This document shows positions 52,758 through 62,207 of a stretch of DNA of 64,000 bases, in pieces. Source of the stretch: Liolophura sinensis (Eukaryota > Mollusca > Polyplacophora > Chitonida > Chitonidae); NCBI RefSeq assembly GCF_032854445.1, contig NC_088304.1, positions 30,141,732 to 30,205,731 on the forward strand. Direction: 5' to 3'. The notes beneath the pieces were generated by a model that saw only the letters and a list, made by a program, of their open reading frames with translations, did not search any database and was not told where the DNA came from. Position numbers and translations under genes: made by a program. Every line of letters begins with the position of its first letter. Position 1 is the first letter of the stretch.

Positions 52758-54395
52758 TTATTCATCATCAAAATCTGACTCCTGCCCTTCTCTGTGATCA
52801 GTGCCGACCAAGTTATTAATAAACGCCTGTGCATTTGGGTTAAGATATTTGGCAAGTTTTTTCACATCATTCAATTTGGCTGTCTTGACAGGTAACTGCT
52901 CAGTGTATAGTGCATTTTCAGGATATGTAATATTGCTTATATTAGGCTTCATTACACGGAACCGATTAGTGACCTGTGCTGACATTGTTTCAGAAACCTC
53001 AACATCATGTCTAATGTCTGCTGAGAACCTGAACATTTTGTATTTACTGACAGAGTATTTTTCACCGTCTTTTCCTGCAGATTTCTTAAAGAACTGTCCA
53101 AGGTGTGTTCTAAAATCCTACATATCGGTTCCTTTCATGGACACCACTTCAAACTTTTCCTGGATGATCCCCTCCCACTCTTGGAACGTCTCAACAGTGT
53201 CATGCCTTCTCTGTAGTTTTTCAATAACGCCAAAATCTCTGTCACATGGCAAACAACTGTGTCCTCTGATAGGGAGAACGATGGGTTACCTCATCAAATT
53301 TGCCATTAAGTACAAGAGAGGAGAGATATTGAACCATTGTATGATTGTGATTTTGACCACGACAACCATCCGTGACAACTACAAGCTCCGTACAGTTTTC
53401 TGGAAAGTTATTATAGCTAACAACTCTCATTAACCCCTCTGTGTGCTTCAGTTTCAGGCCAGGAGTAAATTTTACCCTTGCCAGTTTTTCCAGAGTGTAT
53501 ACCAAAGACAAACAGCCACAGCTGCCTTGAAATAGAATACATCACCAGTCGGAACATGCGGAAATGGAATGTTCTGTTTGAAATCAAAACAGAGACATTC
53601 TGTATCAGCATTATTCTTTGCTACTTCAGTGAAATGTTTCAGTTTTGTATGGGAAGACCTTTGCCTTTCTTTTGTGGAGAAGCCTTTTGGGTTCTAAGCC
53701 CCTCTTAATTGCTGCATTTTTTCTGCTTTGATCTTTGTTTCTAGCTCAGTACATGTACAACAAAACATCACACCTGGCCTGCCAAAACCATAGTTAAAGT
53801 TTTCTTTGTAATAGTCATAATAAAATCTGAATTTTACTTCACAGTCAACTTTCTTTGGATCCTTTCCAGCTCGATACTCTAGATACTTATCAGGGTAGCA
53901 TAACTCAAGGAAAAGAGTGTACATCTTGACCACAGTTAAATGTGAAGCAAGATACCTTCTCTTCTTTCCATGCCCAGCATAATGTGACACACAGAATGGA
54001 AAAGAGCGAATGTGAGTGTCAATTTTGGCCCGGAGTTCATCAGAAATGCACTTTCTGTTGTTGTGCGTCCCTCGTTTGTCCTTTGGAGTGATCCCCTGCG
54101 ATTGATGCTGAGCGACCGCCTCTCTCTTTTTGTCCCAATGCCATGTAAACTAGCAAAGGCTTCTCTGCAAACGACCTTTACCTCATCTCCAAGCTTGATT
54201 TGGTACTGATATTGAAAACTTCTTTCATGGGTTGCTTCTGCCCCTTTTGGCCTTCTTCGCTGTGGTTTTTTACAGCTTATAAGAGACATCAGATAGGCAT
54301 CTTGTCCATCATTAGTGCCAATTGTATTGAAATTTCCGACAATGGTATCCTTAGCCGTTTCGCTAAATGTTTGAAGGCACTGTCTTCTGCACCTA
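52758..54395 (-). pseudogene. Putative DDE transposase, exon 2, frameshifted
   Basis: Minus-strand remnant following a plausible splice acceptor (ttttttttag before gtgcagaag, about 54395). In order: CRRQCLQTFSETAKDTIVGNF; CREAFASLHGIGTKRERRSL (helix-turn-helix-like, about 54130-54180); SHYAGHGKKRRYLASHLTVVKMYTLF (about 53910-53990, after a frameshift); FGRPGVMFCCTCTELE; FGIHSGKTGKGKIYSWPETEAHRG (about 53440-53510, frameshift); VVVTDGCRGQNHNHTMVQYLS (53320-53380, probable catalytic Asp); CDRDFGVIEKLQRRHD (about 53205-53250); and an acidic end GQESDFDDE at 52758. At least four frame breaks. I recognise the family as widespread 'uncharacterised' metazoan proteins; the DDE assignment is inference from the motifs and the TIR context. 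Confidence 0.65.
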
Positions 54396-54432
54396 AAAAA
54401 AATAAAAACCACTAAAATAAGTATTTAGATAT

Positions 54433-54545
54433 TTCCTTGGTGTTTTCACCGAACTCAAGATTATTTCACTTATATGACGGCGGGGCGGTGTCCATGAAAA
54501 CCTTTCTCCTTGCTATAGCTAGGATTGAACTCATAACTTTGGCAG
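54433..54545 (-). mobile_element. Degenerate SINE fragment in the transposon intron
   Basis: Plus strand: ttggtgttttcaccgaactcaagattatttcacttatatgacggcgg, the SINE tail hairpin reversed, then aggattgaactcataac, which resembles a reversed B box. A short, internally deleted SINE; no duplication was identified. Confidence 0.55.
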
Positions 54546-54562
54546 TGAATTAAAATTTGTGT

Positions 54563-54952
54563 TTGCTTGATTGGTGTTTAACGCCCTGCTCAACATTTTT
54601 TCAGTCATACGAAGGCGGTGCCTGCCTGCCTGCGACAGAGCGGTATTTCCAACCGCTCTTTATTATATGTGCTCTCACACTGGGGCGCCATGTCGCAGAC
54701 ACAAAACATGAGCCCTCCCCCCACCCCCACCCCTCCCACACCCACACACACACACACTCACCCACACACACACACTCACCCAGTCACATTATACTGACAT
54801 CGGGCCAACCAATCGTTGCTCTTACCCCTTAATGCTGGGCGCCTAGCGAGGAAGCAGCACCTTCCATTTTTCCAAAATCTTTGGTATGACCCGATCCAGG
54901 ATCGAACTTGGATGTACCGAACCACAGAGCTAGCGCCCTACCAACCGGCCGG
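54563..54952 (-). mobile_element. tRNA-derived SINE (390 bp) in the transposon intron
   Basis: Exact 12 bp duplication taaaatttgtgt (54551-54562 and 54953-54964). On the minus strand, the head CCGGCCGGTTGGTAGGGCGC... contains an A-box-like ggttggtagggcgc (about 54935-54950) and the B box AGTTCGATCCTGG (about 54895-54907). The 3' end is the hairpin CGCCTTCGTATGAC-TGAAAAAATG-TTGAGCAGGGCG, then TTAAACACCAATC. A CA/CCCACC-rich simple repeat (54715-54790) has expanded inside the body. Confidence 0.85.
54715..54790. repeat. CA/CCCACC-rich simple repeat inside the SINE
   Basis: Low-complexity run of cccccacccccacccctcccacacccacacacacac with a second acacacac stretch. Likely replication slippage within the SINE body. 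Confidence 0.85.
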
Positions 54953-55117
54953 TAAAATTTGTGTAAACCCATCTCAGATAATGCTGGTGTGACCCAGGAG
55001 ATATTGTTAACATAAAATAACATTTGTATTGTTTTCCCTGTGGGAGGAATGACATGTCATTCTTAAACAGCCCATGTCCAGATAACCAGCTCAAAGCATG
55101 TTGTTACATAACGTATT

Positions 55118-55344
55118 TACCTGCACTTTTCTCCACTTTTTCTTGCAGATACTGCATTCCCTTTGGTATTGATGTATTCCTTCCCCTCAGCTCTCAATCT
55201 CTTTCGCTTATTTCTGCCCCATTCTGATTCATTTCGCTTCCTTTTTGATCTAATTTCATCCTCACTTGTATCACTGTGAGCAATGGGCGCTGCCATCTTA
55301 TATTGTGGAGTTAGGACCTTCTTGCACCCCACAACAAAACCCAT
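55118..55344 (-). pseudogene. Putative DDE transposase, exon 1
   Basis: Starts at ATG 55342-55344 (MGFVVGCKKVLTPQYKMAAP...) and contains the basic block RKRNESEWGRNKRKRLRAEG followed by KEYINTKGNAVSARK, a recurrent N-terminus of this family. It ends aaaagtgcag followed by gtaaatacg, a good 5' splice site at about 55117. The exon is open, so the splice fusion to CRRQCLQ at 54395 is likely. The intron (54396-55117) holds a degenerate and a complete SINE. Confidence 0.6.
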
Positions 55345-55426
55345 TAGCTAAAGACTATAAAGCAGTTATAACCTCAACATTGACAGAATATGGAGTTGGG
55401 CCCATGTTGAAGTCACCGATTCAATT

Positions 55427-55901
55427 TCATACTTGATGGGAGCAGTGCTCCCGAGTGTGTTGGATGCGATGCTCAATATGGCATCAAACATATTCTGGTT
55501 GACTGTGTAGACTTTGCCCATGTTCGGCAAAGATTCTACACAGTCAAATCTATATATGATTTATTTGACAACATCGCTGACGATGTTGTCATAAATTATT
55601 TGAAGGTCATTGGCCTATATCATAAAATATAAATTTTAATTGTCATAAATATTTAAAGATAAACAGTTATATACATATAGATTTATACATGTAATATATA
55701 ACCGTGGTTTTCGAGTTTTAACTCTTATTTTTCTTTTATGCGGTTTTAAAAATGTCTGCACTTTTTGTTTTACTTTTGATGTTCATGTTATCATATCGAA
55801 AACCTTGACCGTCTCGCGTTTTCACCGTGTTCTCGCCACGATATGGCTGAAATATTGCCGATGTGGCGTTAAGCCATAATCATTCATTCATTCATTCATT
55901 C
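55427..55901 (+). pseudogene. Copy K ORF2 C-terminus and 3' UTR beyond the transposon
   Basis: Resumes SYLMGAVLPSVLDAMLN-type reading; in the LINE frame it gives ECVGCDAQYGIKHILVDCVDFAHVRQRFYTV and ends VIGLYHKI-stop at about 55631. The 3' UTR follows, with the hairpin CGCCACGATATGGC-TGAAATATT-GCCGATGTGGCG (55833-55868) and (CATT)n at 55879-55901. Confidence 0.85.
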
Positions 55902-58558
55902 AGAACTATCCCTAAGACCTCGACCAATCCAAAATTCAAAATTAAACCCTGGTATGATAAGGACTGTCGCAAAGCCATTAAGGACCGCAAAAAGGCCAAG
56001 CGAAATTTTAATATATGTCCTAATGATAATAACTTAAACCAGGTTCGTATTTTTAGAGCTAAGGCTCGTCGATTACTCAAGTCCAAGAGACGATCTTGTT
56101 GGCGGAGCTTTGTTTCGGGCATTACGTCAAAAACACCCATGCGTAAGGTCTGGAACATGGTTCAGAAACTTAAGGGGAGAAATAATAAAGCCAAAGTCCA
56201 GCATTTGAAAGATGGAGATAATATATTAACCTCTCCATCCGATATAGCAAATAAATTAGCTGAGAAACTATACTAAAAAATTCAAACATGTTAAAAACCC
56301 ATACTGATCCAAATAATTACCGTCCATAGCTCTTACCAGCTGTGTCTGTAAGACCATGGAACGGATGATTAATGATGGACTTGTTTGGTTTCTTGAAACC
56401 AACAAGTTACTTTCTAATATTCAATGCGGTTTTCGTCAAGGTAGATCCACTATGGATCGCCTTGTTCGATTCGAAACCTTATTCGCAATGGCTTTATGAA
56501 TAAAGAACATGTGGTGTCCATATTTTTTGACCTTGAAAAAGCCTACGACACCACATGGAAATATGGTATTTTAAAAGATCTCGCGAATATGGGTCTTAAA
56601 GGCCGCTTACCTATATTTATATCCGAATTTTTATCAGATCGTCAGTTTAAGGTACGGATGGGGTCCACTCTTTCTGACTCTTATGAGCAGGAAATGGGTG
56701 TACCCCAGGGCAGCATTCTATCACCAACTCTGTTTAGCATAAAAATTAAATAGCCTAGCAAAAACATTAACATCTGGCACAGAGGGTTCTTTATACGTCG
56801 ATGATTTCCTTATATGCTACCGAGCTAAGAACATGAAATAATATCGAACGTCAGTTGCAGATTTGTCTCAATAAGATCGAGAAATGGGCAACTGAAAACG
56901 GTTTTAGATTTTCAACGTCTAAAACCATCGGTATGCATTTTTGTAAATAAACGGAAACTTCATCGTGACCCTGAGCTTAATTTTTTGTGGTGAACAGGTT
57001 AAAATTGTTGGAGAAACAAAATTTTTAGGTATAATATTTGATAGTAAACTATCTTTTATACCTCATATTAAAACGCTAAAAGCTAAATGTACAAAGGCTC
57101 TCGATATAATTAAGGTCGTGTCTAGCACCGATTGGGGTGCTGACCGATCAGTTTTACTTAATTTATATCGTTCTCTGGTGAGGTCTAAATTGGACTATGG
57201 ATCCATCATTTACGGTTCCGCTAGGAAGTCGTACATTAAAATGTTGGATCCTGTTCATCACCAAGGTTTGAGGCTCAGCCTTGGTGCCTTTAGAACCTCA
57301 CCAGGAGAAAGTTTATACGTGGAGGCAAATTAGCTTTCTTTATACAAACGACGTATAAAACTGAGCCTTCAATATGGCTACAAAGCTTAAAGCACATCCA
57401 ACAAAACCTGCCTACGACTGTGTTTTCAATCCATTATATGTAGACAAATATACTAAATGTCCTAACAAGGCCCCTTCGTTCGGTCTTCGCATACGGAACC
57501 ATATTGTGGGAGCTAACATCAAGCTGGAGGATATAACTCCGATTTCTTTTCCGGAGTCTCCTCCATGGCTTCTCCCACAAACTAAACTAATATTTGATCT
57601 ACGTAAATGTAATAAATCAAATACAAATTCTCTTATAATTCAGCAAAGTTTTTCTGAAATCAACGCTGGTTATATGGATTATAAATTGATATACGAAGGT
57701 CTGCCAGCAACCTGCAGATGGTCGTGGGTTTCACCCGGGCTGTGCCCGGTTTCCACCCACCATAATGCTGGCCGCCGTCGGATAAGTGAAATATTCTTGA
57801 GTACGGCGTAGAACACCAATTAAATAAATAGCGGGTGACTTCTCTTCGTCTGCCACCCTTCATCTTCTATCTTTTCTACCGAGGCCAGGGCTATACCCCT
57901 GGCCTTATCATATGTTTCTTCTGGGCATGCCAGAGTGCAGTGATATGCAGCGACTCGCTGTCTGCCTTTTGGCGATTCAGAATAATAAATTTAAAAATCC
58001 ATTGATACTTGAGATAGTAGCCAAACATCAAAAACTAATTAAAAGAGGTAAAGATATTATATTCTGTTGGATACCAAGTCCCACTGGTATCCATGGAAAC
58101 ACAGTCGTGGACAGGGAAGCAAAAGCTGCCCTATATAAACCTGTATCTCGGGTTAAAATCCCTTATACTGACATGAAGTCCTAGTATTCTTAAATATATT
58201 CGTCGCCTTTGGCAGGGTGAATGGGGCATGCAGATCCACAATAAACTGCATGGCATTTCATTGGCTGCAATGCCCATACTTGTCAAATGTCTCGCAGAGA
58301 CCAAGTAGTTTTAACGAGGTGTCGTATTGGGCATTCTCATCTGACACACAATTTCATCTTAGATGGGAGCAGTGCTCCGGAGTGTGTTGGATGTGATGCA
58401 CAGTATGGCATCAAACATATCTTGGTTGACTGTGTAGACTTTGCCCATGTTAGGCAAAGGTTCTACACAGTCAACTCTATATATGATTTATTTGACAGCA
58501 TCGCTGGCGATGTTGTCATAAATTATTTGAAGGTCATTGACCTATATCATAAAATATG
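55902..58558 (+). pseudogene. Copy L ORF2 remnant
   Basis: RT and RNase H pieces in several frames: SGITSKTPMRKVWNMVQKLKG (56110-56180), FFDLEKAYDTTWKYG (56520-56565), GVPQGSILSPTLF (56697-56735), VDDFLICYRAKN (about 56800-56835), ADRSVLLNLYRSLVRSKLDYG (57140-57200), WIPSPTGIHGNTVVDREA (58068-58120) and the C-terminal finger CVGCDAQYGIKHILVDC (58388-58440). Single-base indels near 56480, 56755, 56838, 56945 and 58180, plus the SINE and the internal deletion, destroy it. Confidence 0.83.
57695..57830 (+). mobile_element. SINE 3' fragment inserted in copy L RNase H
   Basis: Plus-strand SINE end: ggtctgccagcaacctgcag, gtgcccggtttcc core, the hairpin CGCCGTCGGATAAG-TGAAATATT-CTTGAGTACGGCG (57772-57808), then TAGAACACCAATTAAATAAATA. 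The RNase H sequence between YKLIY and the gcgggtgacttc region (about 70 bp in sister copies, including TDGSKDG) is missing, so the insertion was accompanied by a target deletion. Confidence 0.8.
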
Positions 58559-58668
58559 AATTTCAATTGTCTGAAATATTTATAGATAAAAGTTATATAC
58601 ATACAGCTTTCCAGATATACTAGTTTTTAAATATGATGGTTTTGGAGTTTTAACTGTTTTGTTTTTTT

Positions 58669-58988
58669 CTTATCTGATTTTAAACATGTCTGTACTTTTT
58701 GTTTGATTTTTGATGTTCATATTGTCATTTCAAAAACCTTAACCGTCTCATGTTTTCACCTTGTTCTCGCCACGATATGGCTGAAATATTGCCGATGTGG
58801 CGTTAAGCCATAATCATTCATTCATTCATTCTTATCTGATTTTAAACATGTCTGTACTTTTTGTTTAATTTTTGATGTTCTCACCGTCATTTCAAAAACC
58901 TTAACCGTCTCGTCTTTTCACCTTGTTCTCGCCACGATATGGCTGAAATATTGCTGATGTGGCGTTAAGCCACAATCATTCATTCATC
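58669..58988 (+). repeat. Tandem duplication of the LINE 3' tail (two ~160 bp units)
   Basis: cttatctgattttaaacatg at 58669 recurs at 58831. Each unit runs through the hairpin (CGCCACGATATGGC...GTGGCG) to a (CATT)n tail (58813-58831 and 58976-58988). The units differ at several bases, and the second has cattgctgatg for cattgccgatg. Either a second, tail-only insertion or a template-jump product. Confidence 0.8.
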
Positions 58989-60180
58989 ATTATCCACAGC
59001 CCTGTTTGCTCTGGATACAGAGCTCCTGGCTGTGGCCGTTCGTGTTCCATTGTCTGAAACAATCTCATTATGTTCGGTGTATATTTCTCGAAACATTTTT
59101 CGTCAGCTTCCCAGTTAAATAACTTGAAAGAACAATTACCTAAACCGTTTATAATAATGGCAGATTTCAATTCCCATAACCCCCTGTGGTGTAGTTAATA
59201 ACATAAATAATAAGGACAAAATACTGGAAGACCTCTTGTCTGAGGACGAACTGTGTTATTTCAATGCTGGTTGTAATACCTATTAACATACAGGTAATGG
59301 TTCATATTCTGCTATCGATCTCACTATCACAGATCCATCACTTCTGGATTTTTCTTGGAAGGTGCATGGTGATCTTTGTGGTAGTGATTATTTCAATATT
59401 GTAATAGGGCATTTCGCTTCTAATTCTTTGGAACGTGTAGCTAGGTGGAAGTTCGATAATGCAGATTGATGGCATTTGAGATGTTCTGAGAAACTCCCAA
59501 TGATGCAGATGATCCTTTGTTAAATTCAAGCTTATATTAACGATAGCTGACCATACCGAAGACCTCAACAAATCTGATGTCCAAAAGTAAGTACTCCTGA
59601 TACTTTTAACCATGTTGACCTTTTTTTAATGTTTCTGCCATGTCGAAAGCCATTCACTGTCTCCGGGGTATAAACATGTTCTCGGCGCGATATGGCTGAG
59701 ATATCGCCGACGTAGAGTTAAACCATAATTATATATTCATCCATTCATTCATTCTCCCATAACCTGAACTAATATTTGATCTAGATAAACATACTAAATC
59801 CAATACAAATCCTCTTATAATTCAGCAAGGTTTTGCAGAAAATAAGGCTAACTATCCGGATTATAAGTTTATGTATACTGGTGGGTCAAAGGGTGGGGAC
59901 AGGGTCTTAGAACAGCGAGTCTCTTCTCTCCGTCTTCCACCTTGTTCAATCTTTCATCTATATCAATCTCATCTGTCGAAGCCAGGGCTTTGCCCCTGGC
60001 AATATTGTATGCTTCTTCTTGGCGGGCCCAGAGGGCAGTGATATGTAGTGACTCGCTGTCCTGCTTTTTAGCAATACAGCATAATAAATTTAAAAATCCA
60101 TTGATACTTAGAAAACTAATGAAAAGAGGTAAAAATATCATATTCTGTTGGAAACCAAGTCATATTGGTATGGGACCTTC
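58989..60180 (+). pseudogene. LINE-1W copy N ORF2 relic (endonuclease and RNase H pieces)
   Basis: 58989-59590 corresponds to the endonuclease (complement of copy B's region: HSPVCSGYRAPGCGRSCSI..., NGRFQFP for MGDFNSHN, HFASNSLERVARWKFDNAD). 59753-60172 corresponds to the RT end and RNase H (DYKFMYTGGSKGGDR, where the catalytic Asp reads Gly; SISSVEARALPLAI; FCWKPSHIG). The RT core is absent. A tail-like sequence (59640-59752) separates the two pieces. Heavily decayed; among the oldest copies. Confidence 0.72.
59640..59752 (+). mobile_element. LINE/SINE tail remnant of a diverged relative, inside copy N
   Basis: ttctcggcgcgatatggctgagatatcgccgacg, the recognisable 3' hairpin in a diverged form (loop TGAGATATC), then agttaaaccataat and imperfect (CATT)n at 59735-59752. 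It marks an insertion of a related element, 5'-truncated. Confidence 0.6.
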
Positions 60181-60407
60181 AGGTCCTTGATGTGATGAAA
60201 ACGTTTAGATAATACCTCATTCATATCAGATTGACTGGTATTACCTGAAAGTAATCTGGTTTTCTGATGTTACATTGGAAGTGTAATTGTGATTACTGTA
60301 CTGAGTACTGAAATAAACAATATGTATAAGAGCAACAACGACAACACAAAAATGGCCCAAAATATTAATAATTAACTGTTGTCTTTGGGTTACCCACACC
60401 TCTGGTG

Positions 60408-60756
60408 TTAAGTTCTAAAACACTGATACATTACTGCGTGAATATTCGGAGGAACTGTCGTATCGGCTGCTTGAGTCTGAGATAAGCTATCACCACTATC
60501 GAACATTTCGTCCGACATACGTTTGTGCACATGATAGCCGAAGATTGTTGATGTAAGACGGCAGGACAAACTTCCTGAATCTTTCCTGGTGAATATCGTG
60601 TGGTTGGCTGTGCGATAAAAGTGATGCTCACTGATGGCTTTTTTAGGTAGCCGCACATGTGGAACTCTGACTTGGACTGTGTGTTTTTTTCTGATCTGAT
60701 GCCATATATGACCCTTACAGCGAGCGTGCCCGGAACCGTGAAATTGGTCCTCGTCC
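60408..60756 (-). CDS. Possible terminal exon of an unidentified host gene
   Basis: Minus-strand open stretch reading DEDQFHGSGHARCKGHIWHQ, IRKKHTVQVRVPHVRLPKKA, ISEHHFYRTANHTIFTRKDS, GSLSCRLTSTIFGYHVHKRM and on to VMYQCFRT-stop (TAA region at 60408-60410). About 116 codons without a stop, non-repetitive, and normal in composition. A splice-acceptor-like gtaagcag precedes it at 60757-60764, and the frame closes with TAA at about 60783. It has no match to the LINEs, SINEs or PLE of the window. I do not recognise the family. It could also be a chance open frame (about 120 codons) or a piece of an unknown transposon. Confidence 0.3.
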
Positions 60757-60783
60757 CTGCTTACAGACGTGTTCAGAATTTAA

Positions 60784-62207
60784 AAGTTTTACTGTCCAAG
60801 ACTTAGATTTCGCATACTAAGGCGTACCTGAAATTATATGATAGTATAAATCAACTATAGAGTTCATCCGAACCTTGGTTACATATGCATGTCTAACATT
60901 TTACTGTTCAAAGAATGAAATATAAGAAGAGTTTCATGGGGTTATTTTTGATACCGGTATGTGTTGTTGACGATTGATTAGAACAACAACAATCAAATTT
61001 CAGTGCTGGATTGTCGCAGAATTCTGGTATAAAAGTGTGCTCAATGTTGGCTTAGAACTCGCGGCTTATGAGACATGAATATATTGCTGGAGTTTCTATG
61101 GACTTACCCCAATTAGAAGCTATTTAGATATTTTATTTTCGACCGAAATGATTTACGTCACTTCGTCGTGGTGTGTAAAGTCTGCTATGATGTTCAGCAT
61201 TTCAGATTAGAGCCTTTGGGATTGAGAATTTTGATAATTACGAAAACGACTTATGTGTTATATTGGTATCGTTAGAAAGAGTAGATTTTATAGTATCTGT
61301 TTTCTTCAAATTAATATTTAATATAGTGCTATTTGATAAAATTAACAACATTTTTCTTTATGTTAATATGGTTATTTTAGCCATATTTGGTTCGCCATTG
61401 TAGTAAAATTTAGGGGGGGGGGGTGGCGCAGTAAGAGGCGAACGCTGCTCAATACACGCCAACCAATAAAAATGTAGGAGTTGATTAGCACCGCCTTCTC
61501 TGTCTGTAAGGTATTAAAGGGCGTCGATCATGGCGTCTGATAGATGGAACTGGAGGCATACGACGGTCAAGAGCGAAGACAAAGACTACAGCAGAGACAA
61601 AATCAAGACAAGACTCAGAGGATTAGTTAGAAGATACCACAGATGAAAATTTACAGTTACTGAAGTATACAGATGCAAGACAACTATATTGTCTCAAAAC
61701 ACAGCGGGAGATGTGCTCGATCTGGCGGGAGATTTGCTAGATCTGGAGGGAATTCAGTAATCTTCAGTACATGACGCAGGAAGGATTTACTATTATACTG
61801 AAGGGAATGTGACTATGTGAGTTAAAGAGATACTTCTCCTGCACAGTAATACGGTTCTTGCTGAATCACTGAAATAAGTCGTAAGATCGAGTTTTCCTTC
61901 AAGAATAATACTGGAAAAATATAGACTGGGAATGTATTTGACGTATTAAATAGAACAACAGCATTGAATGCATGACTGGAGTATTGAGAGTAAATGCATA
62001 CTTCTGTAATGGCGTTCCCAAATACCCGAAGTAAATATCGGTCCCATACGCTATTAAAATATAAAACTTTCTACCTCGGAGTCGATAGAGATTAACAGAT
62101 GATAAACAAAGAGCAGAGGAAAGCCTGTATTCTTAATCTCTACAGGTCATAACACTGGGTTTTAAAACAAATCGGCTATAATAATTAATTGCAAAATATT
62201 CGCCGTG
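60784..62207. other. No gene recognised (1.4 kb)
   Basis: A/T-rich, with no long open frames. A run of ten G at 61412-61421 is followed by a purine-rich stretch (61550-61780: gcgggagatgtgctcgat, gcgggagatttgctagat). That 5'-leader-like appearance could belong to an LTR element, but no LTR pair, primer-binding site or gag could be identified. Confidence 0.35.

Larger units (their letters stand above)
52345..55422 (-). mobile_element. Cut-and-paste DNA transposon, 3.08 kb, 34 bp TIRs, AATT duplication
   Basis: Terminal inverted repeats of 34 bp with one mismatch (52345-52378 and 55389-55422), starting GAATCGGTGA. Flanked by AATT (52341-52344 and 55423-55426). Excising the element and one AATT restores the LINE reading cacacaatttcat. 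Subterminal GGAGTTGGGCCC motifs occur in the TIRs and again at about 52545. It encodes a decayed two-exon protein on the minus strand. A 4 bp A/T duplication argues against Tc1 (TA), hAT (8 bp) and piggyBac (TTAA); Sola-type elements have 4 bp duplications, but the assignment is tentative. Confidence 0.85.
46880..55901 (+). mobile_element. LINE-1W copy K, full length but decayed, split by a DNA transposon
   Basis: The first plus-strand copy: 5' terminus CCCCCGTGGGG at 46880, 5' UTR to 47479, ORF1 47480-48842, ORF2 48842-52344 and 55427-55631, 3' UTR with hairpin (55840-55875) and (CATT)n to 55901. Net length without the transposon is about 5.94 kb. The left flank is a SINE fragment and the right flank is the middle of LINE L; they share no duplication. 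Confidence 0.9.
55902..58831 (+). mobile_element. LINE-1W copy L, 5'-missing, carrying a SINE fragment
   Basis: Starts abruptly in ORF2 (RTIPKTSTNPKFKIKPWYD) directly after the tail of K, and runs to the (CATT)n tail at 58813-58831. About 270 bp of the RT fingers region is deleted at about 56300. A SINE fragment with a local deletion of RNase H occupies 57695-57830. No target-site duplication was seen. Confidence 0.85.

Noticed and set aside
54829-55023. Minus-strand open frame overlapping the SINE head
   Set aside because: Spans the SINE insertion boundary and its target duplication, so it did not exist before the insertion.
61412-62200. Possible LTR-retrotransposon leader
   Set aside because: No matching second LTR, primer-binding site or gag/pol frame could be found in the window.
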